Assembly: GCA_019914945.1 (NCBI GenBank) | Contig: CM034103.1 | Coordinates: forward strand, 11,966,001 to 12,030,000 | DNA length: 64,000 nucleotides | Origin: Typha latifolia | Lineage: Eukaryota; Streptophyta; Magnoliopsida; Poales; Typhaceae | Direction of reading: 5' to 3' | Part shown: positions 22,972 to 34,788 of the stretch, piece after piece | How positions within the stretch are numbered: the stretch's first letter is position 1 | Layout of the letters: every line of letters begins with the position of its first letter | Made by a program: the position numbers and the translations under genes | Notes under the pieces: model-generated | What the model was told of the DNA's origin: nothing | Databases searched by the model: none | Seen by the model: only the letters and a program-made list of their open reading frames with translations

Positions 22972-25900
22972 CCCCTCCCTCAGCTAGGGCACCCGACGTG
23001 AGCTCGGGCGAGCGGTGACAGCGTCGGTGAGTGGCGACGGCGACAGCGAGCTCGACGACGAGATTGATGGCGAAGCTATTAGGAGGGGTGCCATGCGGCA
23101 CCCCTCGTGCCACGTGCCGGTACGCCGCCGGCACGGCAAGTGCCTACCCGGCCATCCTTGGTTTAATTTATTTGCTTAGTAGTATTATTGAAATTAATAC
23201 TTTGGCTTTCTTATCATGGGAATCTCCTCATGTAAGCAAACCTAACTTGGAGTAGATATAATGATGTCAACTTTGTGTATTTTCTTATATTGAGCTCTGA
23301 GTATGCATAGAGGTTTGTTCCCTCTAATCCTCACTGATTACATATATGTCTTAACTTCGACAGTTAGACATGTATGGCCATGAATTTTCTTTTGTAATAT
23401 CTATTGCTTCCTAGAGCTTGTATATAGGTATCAAGCAACTACAGTATCCATGTATATGTGTAAGAATTCTCATATCTATATCACCCTTATTTTGCATTAT
23501 AGTATATCAAGTTGGTAATGTTTACCATGGAAGTTAGTCTATTCAGAAGATATATTGGCAAACCTAATTTTTGCAAAAACTATGTTAAATTGTTAATCAT
23601 AAGACTAATTTGGTATTGTAAAATTACTTTATAGGTTGTCACTTGATCTTTGGCTTTGCTGTTTAATGAGTCGTTTCCTTTTTCTTTTTACAGCTATCTG
23701 CAACAGCGTTCAGCAGCAGAGAAGTCTTTTTCTTATGAGGTATGTAGATACTTGGAAGAGTGAACTAACCAGATAGGTACTCATTTGTTTAATCATGCTC
23801 CTGAAATCAAGTTGAGAGTTTCATCGTCCATGTGATTGCTTGCATATATGTATCTCTGTATGCATACATGCATTAATGCATAAATATAAGGTCTGCTTTG
23901 CCTGTGTGATGATCTTTCTTCACCTAGACCACTTGTGTGATGGTCTTTCTCACCTAGACTGTTGTAAGAAATGTAGACACTCCTCATATAAATTCGTTAT
24001 CATCTAGGCAAGAAAGTAATAAGTTAGATGGATATTGTCCTAAAGGAGTTGGAGAATATTAATTAGGATGGGATGGCTAAAATTCAAATTAAGATTAGAT
24101 CAATATTTGGATCCATCAGATACAATCTTGCTACGTGCTAATGTAGACTACTATTTGGTCTCAGTTTGCCACAAACTTGAGACATCTTAAGGTGGCTCTT
24201 GAGTCGTATAATTGTAGGATTTCCTCCCAATGTCCTATTAAACAAAAGGAAGCTTACCTTAAGGTGATATAACTTGGGGCACTGTACTTGGTTCTACATG
24301 AGAAAGGAAGAAGATAAGAGTAAATGTAAATCTGTATAACATGAGATATTCTGAATGAGGGTTCTACAATATTTGACATTTTGATAGAAGATGTAGATAA
24401 GGATCTTCAGGAAACAGCTGGGTGATTTTCATGAACTTGTTATTATGGACTCACCTTCTACCAATTAGTTTGTAATTAAAATATATTGGTCTCAAGTCTC
24501 AACCTTTATGAAAATGCTTAGGTAAGTCAAAAAACGTATAATGTCTGGAGAAACTGGCACAAACTAAGTGCTTTACTATAAAAACTTATCTAAAAAGGAA
24601 GTTGTTGCACCTCTATCAGATATATGACCAAAGAAATTTAGTTCAAGAAAATCCAGCTGCAGGGAAAATCAAAGATGAGCAAAGAATTATGTAATGTAAC
24701 TTGAATTTATTGCTTCTAATGGAATTTCAGAAGCTTTTGCTAGCAAAACTTACTTCAGTGATGGCCGTATCGTGCCGGTCAGTACTTACCATGCCGACAA
24801 TAGGTCAGCACATGGCACAAGAAGTGTCGACTACAGTCTTTGAAAGGCTTGTAAAGCCTTTTGACGGGTGAGACACAATTTTCGTTGTGCCGGCCACGCC
24901 ATGTGTCGCCACGACACATGCCCCAGTTTAACATGGGTTGTGCCTATGGCACAGGCATCCTAAAATAGAAGGCTGACTTGCTTAAGAAGAATTCATCTAG
25001 AAGGTTAGATGGTTTATGGAGAAAGTCCTCGTTGAAATTAAATTTTGAATTACTCAGCGTGAATAATAAAGTTATCACTGTATCATCTAGGATCTTAGAG
25101 GTTTAATCTAAAGCCATGTACAGTTGGAAAATAGTATGGCCATGAAAATCTGATCCTTCTGTTAGCAAATTTTAATAGACTGATTTTTTCCTACTTACTA
25201 AAATTGATGTAGCACAAATAACTTTTCCTCATCTTTCGACTGTGTAAAAGTTAATGTAGCTAAAAAGTACCTAATGATACATTGGGGTTAAAGTTATCTT
25301 CACATGCCTTATGAGCTTTAAGTGTTTAAAGATATTGTTGAGTTAAATGTCTGCAGTTCTTAGTCTTTTTCATATTTCCAGAATTCGAGTCACATATCTT
25401 TTATTCTCTTCATCATTCAAAGTTTCAAACCACTATTTCTGGGAGAAGTATGAAATCTCTTCTGTAATTCACATTCTCTGAATAGGTACTGATAGTCGAT
25501 GATGGAAGTACTGATCGGACATCAAAAGTAGCATTTGACTTTGTACGAAAGTACAAGATTGAAAATGTAAGGGTTATTCTACTTGGAAAAAACCATGGAA
25601 AAGGAGAAGCTATTAGAAAAGTGAGTCTCCTTCAGTACCTTTTCTTTCTCTTATTGGATTTTTGGAGATGGTAATGCAATCTTTTCTTTTTCTTTCTATA
25701 TTTTCCTTTTGGAACTTCTAGAAAATTTTGGATAATTGTATACTCCTGCTGTTGGTAAATCGAGTTCAAAGCTGATCAATGCTTCTGATTTTGTGAAAGC
25801 ATTGTTTAACAGGGAATGCTCCACTCGCGTGGTGAACTACTTTTAATGCTTGATGCTGATGGAGCAACTAAGGTGACCGACCTGGAAAAACTTGAATCTC

Positions 25901-27701
25901 AGGTCTGTAGGAGCATCAACATTACAAATGCCAGTTTAAAATTTATATGAGATGTTGAATATGAAATTCTCTGGTGTCATTAAGATGGGGAACCTGATTA
26001 TTATTTTCACATATTTCCTTTCTTCAGATACAGGCATTGGCTAAAAAGGTTAAGAAACCTGATTCGGTGGCTGCAGCACCTAGTGATTTGAGTCTGAAAT
26101 TCTCTGACATTGAAATTGCTGCATTTGGTTCCCGTGCCCATCTTGAGAAGCAAGCTCTTGCTACGGTGCATTTCCTCTTTATCTTACTCTGAAACTAATG
26201 CAAAACTTTCCTATTTTTCATATGTTTTAAGATCTCATTCTCTTGTAGTTAAGATTCTCTCTTATTATTTCAGAGGAAATGGTACCGGAATTTTCTTATG
26301 AAGGGTTTCCATTTGGTAGTCTTATTTACTGCAGGTCGTGGAATTCGAGACACACAGGTATGCCTGTACAATACTAGATGGCCAGATTTATTTAGTTGTG
26401 AGGGTGCCGTAATTACTGTTGTTTTTTTTTGTGAGCCTGATTACAAGCTTCTGAAGTGTTGTTAATACTTGGTTCTGTTACTTTTGGTGTGACTTGCGGC
26501 CTACTACAGTGTGGCTTTAAGATGTTTACAAGATCTGCCGCCCGGAAGTTGTTTACAAATATCAGATTGAAGAGGTATCTTCTTTATCTGTTATATAGAT
26601 GAATTCTTCTTATTCCTTGAAGCCTTCCTAGATTCTACATGGTTTTCCTTTCAATGAAAATCTTGACGTACAGAAATGTAATATTGTTGCCTGGCATCAG
26701 GTATTGTTCTTATAATTGCAAGTTCTAAATATGTGTAATTTGCTGTCCAGATGCCAAAATGGCTATAGAATAATTATGTGGAAATTATGATCTAAGATAA
26801 GTGTTACAAGGAAGAACATTAACTAAATAGTATGAGGCAGAAATTAGGATGAAATTTGAGATAACAAAGAGGATTGATTGACTGATTCAAGGAGATGAGA
26901 TAATTAAGATGAGACAGTAGGTTGTTTGCTTCTGTTATTTCTGCTTTCTGGGAGGGGAAGTCTTACACAATATGCAATGGGCTACTTGGATTTTTAAACA
27001 GAGTCTATGAAGCTGGAGGTTTTAGTTTTACCAGTTGATTTTGATGTACATCAAGGATCAGGCTTCCTGAGTAGTGGTTAACTTGGATTTGTATTGACGT
27101 GATATCACAATTGTTTTGATGAAGATTGTGTAAGTTCATTTGCACTTGTGATTTATAGAAGGATGAGTTGGCAATGCATCTCAAAAAATTGAGAAACAAA
27201 ATGGTGACTACGAAGTGTTGGTCTGGTATGAAAATATTGATACAACTTAAAGAGTTCTGTTTATTCTATATCAGGTTAATTGGATTGCCCTGGATAGCCC
27301 TTGCTATGTACAATGTTGTACCACCTTTGATAATTCATGAATATGGTAACATGGTTAATACTTAATAGTTGTCCTTATGTATATCCCCCATGTTCTTTGT
27401 TGCAAAGTTGGTTCATTCCTTACCAGTATTTAAAGTAAACTGATCCCATATCAGCAAGTACTCCTAACGTTACTATTTTTTTTTTATTAATCTAACATTA
27501 CTAATTTTATGCAGGTGGTGTTTTGATGTCGAGCTTGTGTACTTATGCAAACGTCTTGGGATCCCAATGATCGAGGTCTCTGTTAACTGGTGTGAAATAC
27601 CTGGATCCAAAGTACGTCTGACGAGCATTGTGCACATGCTATTTGAGCTTGTTCTGATTCGATTAGGCTATGGCCTTGGAATATGGAAAATTCACACATG
27701 A
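20911..27701 (+). CDS. ALG5: Dolichyl-phosphate beta-glucosyltransferase
   Basis: Exons: 20911-20991 (tentative), 21089-21159, 21243-21300, 22416-22522, 23694-23739, 25486-25620, 25813-25902, 26028-26165, 26274-26357, 26510-26574 and 27515-27701. The total is 353 aa, near the family's usual 330-340, and every phase closes. ALG5 makes dolichyl-phosphate-glucose at the ER membrane for N-glycan assembly. Visible are a hydrophobic N-terminal anchor (about 15-40), the GT2 signatures IIPAYNEEHRLP (about 87-98), VDDGSTD and MLDADGATK (DxD about 180-182), RKWYRNFLMKGFH, the CGFKMFTR block and WCFDVELVYL. The first exon is least certain: the ATG at 20911 and a 97 bp CT-rich intron give a good membrane anchor, but no homologue was available to confirm it. 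Introns 4 and 5 each carry a GC-rich repeat element. Confidence 0.93.
22783..23157. mobile_element. GC-rich inverted-repeat element in ALG5 intron 4
   Basis: Starts GATGGTCGTGCCACAGGCAC and ends, read from the other strand, GGATGGCCGGGTAGGCAC. The ends are imperfect inverted repeats of about 40-50 bp built from CCGGCACGGCA-type words. The interior is GC-rich with a CT run. It interrupts AT-rich intron DNA. Confidence 0.55.
24760..24960. mobile_element. Related GC-rich inverted-repeat element in ALG5 intron 5
   Basis: Ends GATGGCCGTATCGTGCCGG and (reversed) GGATGCCTGTGCCATAGGCAC resemble the termini of the element at 22783-23157. It is shorter, about 200 bp. No clear target duplication. Confidence 0.5.
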
Positions 27702-28447
27702 TCTCCCCCTTTTTTTTCTTCTTCCAATGGAGGGAAAAGGAGGAACTTAATTTTGTTGCAATCAGAAGATCAAAAGATAGAGTTAGCTTGGTACTTGAAA
27801 AGCTTTGAAGCCTGCTAATATTACAAGGCAACTGCATCTCCTTCAGCCAATCTATCTACATTTCCATGGTTAGTTTATACTGGAATTCTTTTGTTGGAGA
27901 GGCTCAAGTTATAACAGTACCAGAATGGAGGGTTATACTGATAGAATGTGAAAACTTGGAAATTCCTTTTTCGGTATTGAAAAGTGACGGAGAAAGATTG
28001 CTTATTTTCTCTTCCAATTGGTAGTATAGGTATTTTTGCCCATTTTCAGGAACAACAAATGTTTGCAGAGATTAAATGATTTTTTTGAGCCTATGCTCTG
28101 GTTTCATTGATAACTTGGTAACAGAGTGCTGCACGATTTCTGGATGATCACGGATAAGCTACTATATAATTTTTCCTCTTTGGCACATTAACTTCCTGAG
28201 CCATATAATACCTCCTAAATATAACATTTTAGTCTATTTGGAGTGAGATATTTATTTCATATTTTAATCTATTTGGAGTGAGTGAGTGAGTGAGTGAGAG
28301 ATATTAGATAGTAGAGAGAGATCTAAGTGTGAAAATAAAATAATTGAAAGGATCTATTTGATTAAGAACAATAGTTTCCAAATGTAATTAATCCCCAAGA
28401 GGAACAAACCTAGCGTTCTAGCCCCAATTCTTTTTCTTTCCTCCAAT
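27702..28447. other. ALG5 3' region and PPR upstream region
   Basis: AT-rich; contains a (GAGT)n tract at 28276-28299. No gene seen. Confidence 0.5.
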
Positions 28448-30319
28448 TTGACTCAACTGAGCATGGTGGCGTTTCCCTCCTCGCCTCTTTCAAAAACCCC
28501 CTCCTTATTCCTCCCTCCTTCCAATCCCGTAATTATAAGATCTGGAAGTAGAGCAGCAGAGCAGAACTGCCTCTCCCTTCTTCTATCCTCCACCTCTCTC
28601 CCCAAACTCCTCCAAACCCTAGCACACCTCCTCAAATCCGGCCTCCAATCCAACCCTCTCGTCCTCACCAAGTTCACGTCCACCTCCTCCGCCCTCGGCG
28701 CTCTCCCCGCCGCCGTCTCCCTCCTCGAACTCTCCGATGCCTTCTCTTCCGCCCACCTCTTCGATGCCTTCCTCTTCAACACCCTCATCCGCTCCCACGC
28801 CCTCTCCCCCCGCCCCGAAGACCGGCTTCACGCCGTCTCTTTCTACTCCCGCATGCTCCAAAATCGCATTTTTCCGAATAAATTCACCTTCCCTTTCCTC
28901 CTCAAGGCTTGTGCTGGGGCGCCCGACTGCATCCTCGTCGGGCCCCAGGTCCATGCCTCAGCCGTCAAGTTCGGATTGGGTGGTGATTCGTATGTCCAGA
29001 ACACCCTCATCCATATGTACTCCGCTTTAAATGCTAGCTTTGGTGGTTTGGAATTTGCCCGGAAGATATTTGATAGAATGCCCAAAACGAGCCCAGTCAC
29101 GTGGAGTGCTATGATTGGCGGGTATATTCGGGCGGGAATGTCTAACGAAGCTGTGGCCCTCTTTCGGCAGATGCAGGTATGTGGGGTGCCACCCGATGAG
29201 GTGACTGTTATCACGGTGCTGTCAGCCTGCTCCGACTTGGGCGCCCTTGAGCTGGCTAGATGGCTCGGGTTTTATGTGGAGAGGGAAAATATTCCGAAGG
29301 CTGTGCCTTTGTGCAATGCACTAATCGATGCGTTGGCCAAGTGTGGGGATGTTGATGGTGCAGTGGCTCTCTTCGGGCAGATGAAGGAGAGGAGCATTGT
29401 GTCATGGACGGCAGTTATTGATGGGCTCGCGATGCACAGCCGAGGGAAAGAGGCAGTTAGGGTGTTTGAGGCAATGAAGGATGCGGATATAGCTCCTGAT
29501 GATGTTGCCTTTATTGGTGTGCTCACTGCGTGTAGCCATTCAGGCTTGGTCGATGAGGGTTGCAGCTATTTTGATTCAATGAGAAGGGACTATAGAATTG
29601 AACCCAAGATTGAGCACTACGGCTGCATGGTGGATATGTTCAGTCGAGCAGGGATGGTTGAACGGGCGTTGGACTTCGTCCAAATGATGCCTATTGAGCC
29701 AAACACGGTGATATGGAGGACGCTTGTCGGTGCTTGTCGCGTTCATGGCAGGTTGGAGCTTGGTGAGAGGATCACTAAGGACCTACTCACCAAGGAGCCG
29801 ATGCATGAGTCAAACTATGTTATGTTATCCAATGTTTACGCATTAACACGAAGGTGGGACAGAAAGTGGGAGATAAGGAAAGCAATGAGCAAGCGGGGGA
29901 TAAGGAAGGTTCCTGGATGCAGTCTAGTAGAGCTTGACGGTGAGATTTATGAGTTCATTGCTGGCGATGATACACATTCTCAGTATAAAGAGATCTATGA
30001 GATGGTTGAGGAGATTGGGAGAAAGTTGAAGCGAGCAGGGTATGTTCCCACAACATCGGAGGTGTTGATTGACATTGATGAAGAGGATAAGGAGGATGCA
30101 CTCCACTGGCATAGCGAGAAGTTGGCCGTTGCTTTTGCATTGTTGAGGACTCCGCCAGGGATGCAGATTCGGGTTGTCAAAAACTTGCGAGTGTGTGCAG
30201 ATTGCCACTCTGCAATGAAATTTATTTCCACTGTGTATGATAGGGAGATCATGGTAAGGGATCGGAGTCGGTTTCACTGTTTCAAGAATGGGGTGTGCTC
30301 TTGCAAAGATTTTTGGTGA
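28448..30319 (+). CDS. DYW-type pentatricopeptide repeat protein (organelle RNA editing factor)
   Basis: A single uninterrupted frame of 623 aa, normal for the PLS-DYW class. The N-terminus (about 1-60) is Ser/Leu-rich with few acids, like a plastid or mitochondrial transit peptide. PPR motifs follow, for example FLFNTLIRSHA, VTWSAMIGGYIRAG, VSWTAVIDGLAMHS and HYGCMVDMFSRAGMVERA. E and E+ domains then lead to VPGCSLVEL and the DYW deaminase domain. That domain has the zinc/catalytic HSEK (about 555-558), CADC (583-586) and the HCFKNGVCSCKDFW end. DYW proteins perform C-to-U editing in organelle transcripts (family knowledge); the target cannot be told from sequence. The last triplet is DFW rather than DYW, a tolerated variant. 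Starts at codons 1 and 6 (28448 or 28463) are both possible. Confidence 0.95.
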   Translation: MTQLSMVAFPSSPLSKTPSLFLPPSNPVIIRSGSRAAEQNCLSLLLSSTSLPKLLQTLAHLLKSGLQSNPLVLTKFTSTSSALGALPAAVSLLELSDAFSSAHLFDAFLFNTLIRSHALSPRPEDRLHAVSFYSRMLQNRIFPNKFTFPFLLKACAGAPDCILVGPQVHASAVKFGLGGDSYVQNTLIHMYSALNASFGGLEFARKIFDRMPKTSPVTWSAMIGGYIRAGMSNEAVALFRQMQVCGVPPDEVTVITVLSACSDLGALELARWLGFYVERENIPKAVPLCNALIDALAKCGDVDGAVALFGQMKERSIVSWTAVIDGLAMHSRGKEAVRVFEAMKDADIAPDDVAFIGVLTACSHSGLVDEGCSYFDSMRRDYRIEPKIEHYGCMVDMFSRAGMVERALDFVQMMPIEPNTVIWRTLVGACRVHGRLELGERITKDLLTKEPMHESNYVMLSNVYALTRRWDRKWEIRKAMSKRGIRKVPGCSLVELDGEIYEFIAGDDTHSQYKEIYEMVEEIGRKLKRAGYVPTTSEVLIDIDEEDKEDALHWHSEKLAVAFALLRTPPGMQIRVVKNLRVCADCHSAMKFISTVYDREIMVRDRSRFHCFKNGVCSCKDFW

Positions 30320-30777
30320 TAGAAATGAAGAGCTAGGTCTTAGTTTCTGAGGAACAAGATTCTGTCCACTACGACTCTACAAGGAACTGCATGATGCCTA
30401 GTGTAGCACCCATCCATGTAAAATTTTCAGCTAATAGATTCTGTAAACTCCCACAAAGGAGCACATTGCAAGGAATTCATTTGATAGAGATCTTAATTAA
30501 ATTTGTATTTAGGATTGCAAGTGATCTCAAGCAAATATTTATCTTTCATTTGCAACATTTAGTTTGCTATGTTTACTTTTTATTATCTTTTGTATATTTT
30601 AAAATTCTTTTCCTTCAGGCTCAGTAAAGTAACTTTTATTCATGACACTGTACTGAAGTAATTAGTTATAAAGAGCTCGTTGAACTAAATTTACAAATTA
30701 GTGAATTGTTCTACTGAGTTTGCTTATGACAGGATGACAAAAGAATGATGAGTTGTATGCACACTGCATGGAAGCAA
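30320..30777. other. Region between convergent PPR (+) and TRM32-like (-) genes
   Basis: AT-rich 3' flanks of both genes; nothing else recognised. Confidence 0.5.
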
Positions 30778-33700
30778 CTAGGTACAGATGTACTGAGATA
30801 GTACTATGTCCCGTAACTGAACAATAGCATCATCAAGAAGATCATCTAATACCAGATCTTCCAGCTTCGAGGCCACATATTCGGAATCGTATTGGAGGTT
30901 CATCCATCCATCAGTCTTCATGAGATCTCGTGCCACAACATTCTCCACAGTTTGATCCAGCTGCAATTGAGAGCTGAGATAGTGACTGATGTTTGCCCAG
31001 ACCTCTTCAAGGACATGATAGCCAATGGGCATCGGCCGAATACGAGAATCAGAACATAAGAACCAGGGGCAGGAGACAAAAGAATCATCATGTATCTCTA
31101 GCAACACTTCGTTGATTAGATCAAACAGAAGCAAATGATTCCGAGTCGAGCCAGGCTCATCACCAGAAATATTAAACTCAAGCGATGAGCTTTCTGTTTT
31201 TCCGAAAAGTAATGGATCCACCGGCTGATCAGGTGAAAACCATTCTCCAAGAAACTCTTTGCCACTGAATCCCGCTTTAGTCAATATATCCTTCACATAC
31301 TGGAATTCAGCTTCATCCTTCTCATCCACGTGAACGCGCAAGTGTTTGATATCATCTAGCTCCACCTCCATATCTTCTAACTTATTGTAGGTACAATCCA
31401 GACCCAAATATCTCCTTTGCATGATTGACAATTCAAGCTCCTCTGAATGTATTTGCTCAAATTTCAGCTCTGGACCTGACAAATTAGGTAAAAAGACAAA
31501 CAGTTGTTGTCATGAGTGAAAGACCTGAAATATCGGAGCACGCATGTTCAGTTATATTTGCTCTTGGTTGATTGTCTTCCTCCCTCGAACATTAATGAAG
31601 TAATTCCGTAGATTTAGCATCCAATCAATTTAAAGAAAGAGAGAGAAGGAGGTGGCCAGATGATGAGAGAAATTCACCTACATATTGACTTAAGAGTTTT
31701 TAAGAAATTTAGACAATGTAAGCTCAGGCTTTTGATAGTAGAGACATCTATTTCTGATTTTAGATACTTGACCTGAGATGGAATGCTTTGCAGAACTCAT
31801 CTGGTCCTCTTGAATGATTGCCGGAGTGGAGATTGGGCTTGAACTTGTAGGAACCTCACTGACTTCCGCATGCCCAAAACCATGTAGACCATCTTCTGCC
31901 ATTAAATCATCTGAAATACTGAACATTCCATGCTGATTGTTTTCTTCCAGTGATACCAGCTGTCCTAAACCTTCATAAACTGTTTCACTTGAATTTTCTT
32001 CTATGGTCTGTTCTACCAGTGTCTCCGATATCATATTTCCATCTGCACATACAGGAGTATCTAATGATTCAAACTCATTGGAAATAAAGTGGCCAGATGC
32101 TGCATCATCTAATTCCAGGTCCGACATTATCTTCACTGATTTAGAAGCAATAGAAACATCATTTTGGTTGTTACTGCTTAAAGAGTGTGACTTAATTTCA
32201 GGAAGAGAAAATAGTCTTGTAAAAGCTTTTGGTGAACTTTTATCCTGTGAAGTGGTACCTTCTTCCATGGAATTTAAAATCGCAGAAAACCTTCTGGAGA
32301 CCTTTCTTGAATTAGACTCAAACAAATTGGAGTACCTACCCAAGGATTCAGTATGAGAGGACGATCTCCTCATCATGCTCAGCACCTCCTTACTGTTTGA
32401 TAAAGCAGGCCCTTCTCTCCCATATTTAATTCTCAAGTTGTATTTGTGAATTCTATCAAATGCTCGTCCTTTAGGCAGAACATTTAAGTTGTTTGCCACT
32501 TCAGTCACCTTATGCCCATATGGGATTTTATGAAGAATTCCATCCTTAGAGATTCGAGTATGTTCCTTTTTGTTCTCCTTTATGATATCTTTTATCTTTC
32601 GTTTGATGACTTTAAAATGATCTGAAACAGTTCGAACATCGCTTAGTTTTCTTGATTCACTTGGAGAATCAGGTAAGTGCCCAATATTGCTTTCTGTCAC
32701 ACTTCTGTCAATTGCTGCAACTTCTGGTTTGAGAATATTGACCTCTTTGCCTGAAATTGAGTCCGTACCCTTTTCTTCAGTTCTAACATTGCTTCCTTTT
32801 CTTGATTCATGTCGAGAACCAGGTATATGCTCAATATTGCTATCTATCTCACTACTGTGAATTGCAGCAACTTCTGGTTTGAGAATATTGACCTCTTTGC
32901 CTGACATTGATTCAATATCCTTTTCACCATTGTCCTTGGTTATAGGAGGTGAAACTATTTTCTGTACTTGGAAGTTCACATCTTGGTCATGCGAAGCACT
33001 ACTATGTCCTGGCAATCCTGATCCAGGAATTGTTCCATATTCCAATAATTCAGTTTGTTCGCTGGAGGCCTGTTGTTCATGTGGACTTGCTAACACAAAA
33101 GATGGTTCTTGAAGAATTTTCATAAATAAATCTCGGTTTTCTCTGAACAATTCTATCAAATCCATGAACTCCTGTGACTGGTAGACTGAAACATTGCTTC
33201 CTTTTTCGGTTGGAGAGTCTCCTTTCTGCTTTACTGAGCCTCCCTTTGCTTCATTTAACTTCTCCTGGAGAATTGATTGTTTCTCCTCTAACTGACTACC
33301 AAGCTTATCAATCTGGTCGTTATCCATGTCTCTTATGGTGTTAATGCTTCCGCACATTTCACATCGCCCTTGGTGAAGAGTCTCGGCCATTGGTTGTTGG
33401 TAGCTGGATGAAGCATCTGCCTCATGTGAAGTGATCTCAGATGGAATCTCATGACCAGAAGTTAGTTCGTCATGAAGAACATAGTAGTTAGATTCTGAAT
33501 GATGAATGGAAATGGTTCGAAGCAACTGGGATGCTAATGGAGACATCTTTCTTCTTTTATCCTTCTCCCTAGATCTTCTTTTGGATACGAGACTTCTGCT
33601 TGAAGCATTTCCTTTACCTTTCGTCTAGAAAAGCATCATATAATATATGTTTATCCAAAGTTACAAAGAAACGAGAAACGAAGTACTGATACAATGATGA

Positions 33701-34788
33701 GCTAAAAAGATCTAAAGCCAAAGAGATCCTAAAACACATGTATTGCTAGCCCAAGCCCAATTGCAAGAATCAACCAATGAAATATCGTAAGCTGTGCCAC
33801 ATATAATGAGGAGCAAATAGTAGTCTGCTCAAAAGAAAATCCATTAGGATGATTCTTCTGCAGAAGATGTTACTTCTTTTACTTGGAATCCTTTCATGAT
33901 CGTGCAACATGCCTCTACATTGCAAAAAAGAAATTACTGAAGGCTATATTATTTTTCCTATGATTTGCTCAGTAAGGAATTGCAGAAGGTTAATTACATC
34001 AAATTTAACTGAAAAATGTTGTCATAAAGAAAGCCATAAGTATAAATCTAGCTAATATCAGAATAAAAAACACATTCTTTGCAACTAAAAGAGAGGGGGA
34101 AGGTTATCTAACTCACTAGGAAGTTTGCATCTTTTTCTGAACAGCAAGGTGCTTCCCTGGTTGAAGGAACACTGTAATTCGTCCCCATCACCTTCGGTCC
34201 TAGAGAAGAGAAATGTGATAAACATGATAGGCACGATAATAAGCATATGATACACCAGTGAACAAACTAATACTAGAAAAGATCTGCATCAAACAGTCAA
34301 ATGTTCAGAATGTGTTCATGCTGCAACAGAGTAAGAGATTTTTCTTGCTGAATCATTTCAGATCCTAGTCGCTTTCTATCTAATTGCAAATGTCTAAATG
34401 CTGAATTTGTTTGGTTCTAATTATGGACCAACAGACCCAGGTTATCTGGGTTGAAGTAGGTCTCCTAAAGCACTTCTCTTCATATGTCCTCTTTTCTCGG
34501 TTCTTTCACAATATTACAAATATTTCTAACCATACGAAAAAAAAACGGCTACATTCATTGAGAAGAACCAGGAGATTATACCAATCACTTGCGAATGGGC
34601 TAAGAGAAGCAGAAAAGATCCTTACTTCCATCTCGAGCTCCATGTACGTGTTTACGGTACGCGAGCATCTTCCTCACTCGATGATGATGATGATGCAAGG
34701 CAAGGAAGTGAAACAGGCTCTCCATGCACCCAGGATGGTGCTTTTCGAACGGCAATTCAGACCTCTCGGATCGTGAACTCTCACCCAT
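30778..34788 (-). CDS. TRM32-like protein with C-terminal DUF4378
   Basis: Exons: 34788-34626, 34199-34117, 33624-31773 and 31475-30778; phases close to give 931 aa. The ATG at 34788 is the first in frame and starts MGESSRSERSELPFEKHHPGCM, matching the conserved N-terminus of the TRM32/DUF4378 group (FEKHHPGCM...LHHHHHRVRKMLAYRKH). The centre is low-complexity and hydrophilic. The C-terminal 180 residues form DUF4378 (LLLFDLINEVLLEI, CPWF, EEVWANISHYL, LVLDDLLDDAI). TRM proteins are linked to the TON1/TRM/PP2A complex at cortical microtubules (family knowledge), so a cytoskeletal role is inferred. A 50-residue in-frame duplication beginning SGKEVNILKPEVAAI lies in the middle. Unspliced, exon 3 would stop at 31690; splicing at TCAG|GTCAAG restores the C-terminus. 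Confidence 0.88.
32640..32935 (-). repeat. 150 bp in-frame tandem duplication within the TRM32-like gene
   Basis: GAGAATATTGACCTCTTTGC occurs at 32731 and again at 32881, exactly 150 bases apart, with related sequence across the unit. In protein this is two copies of SGKEVNILKPEVAAI...SRK.SNVRT. Confidence 0.92.
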
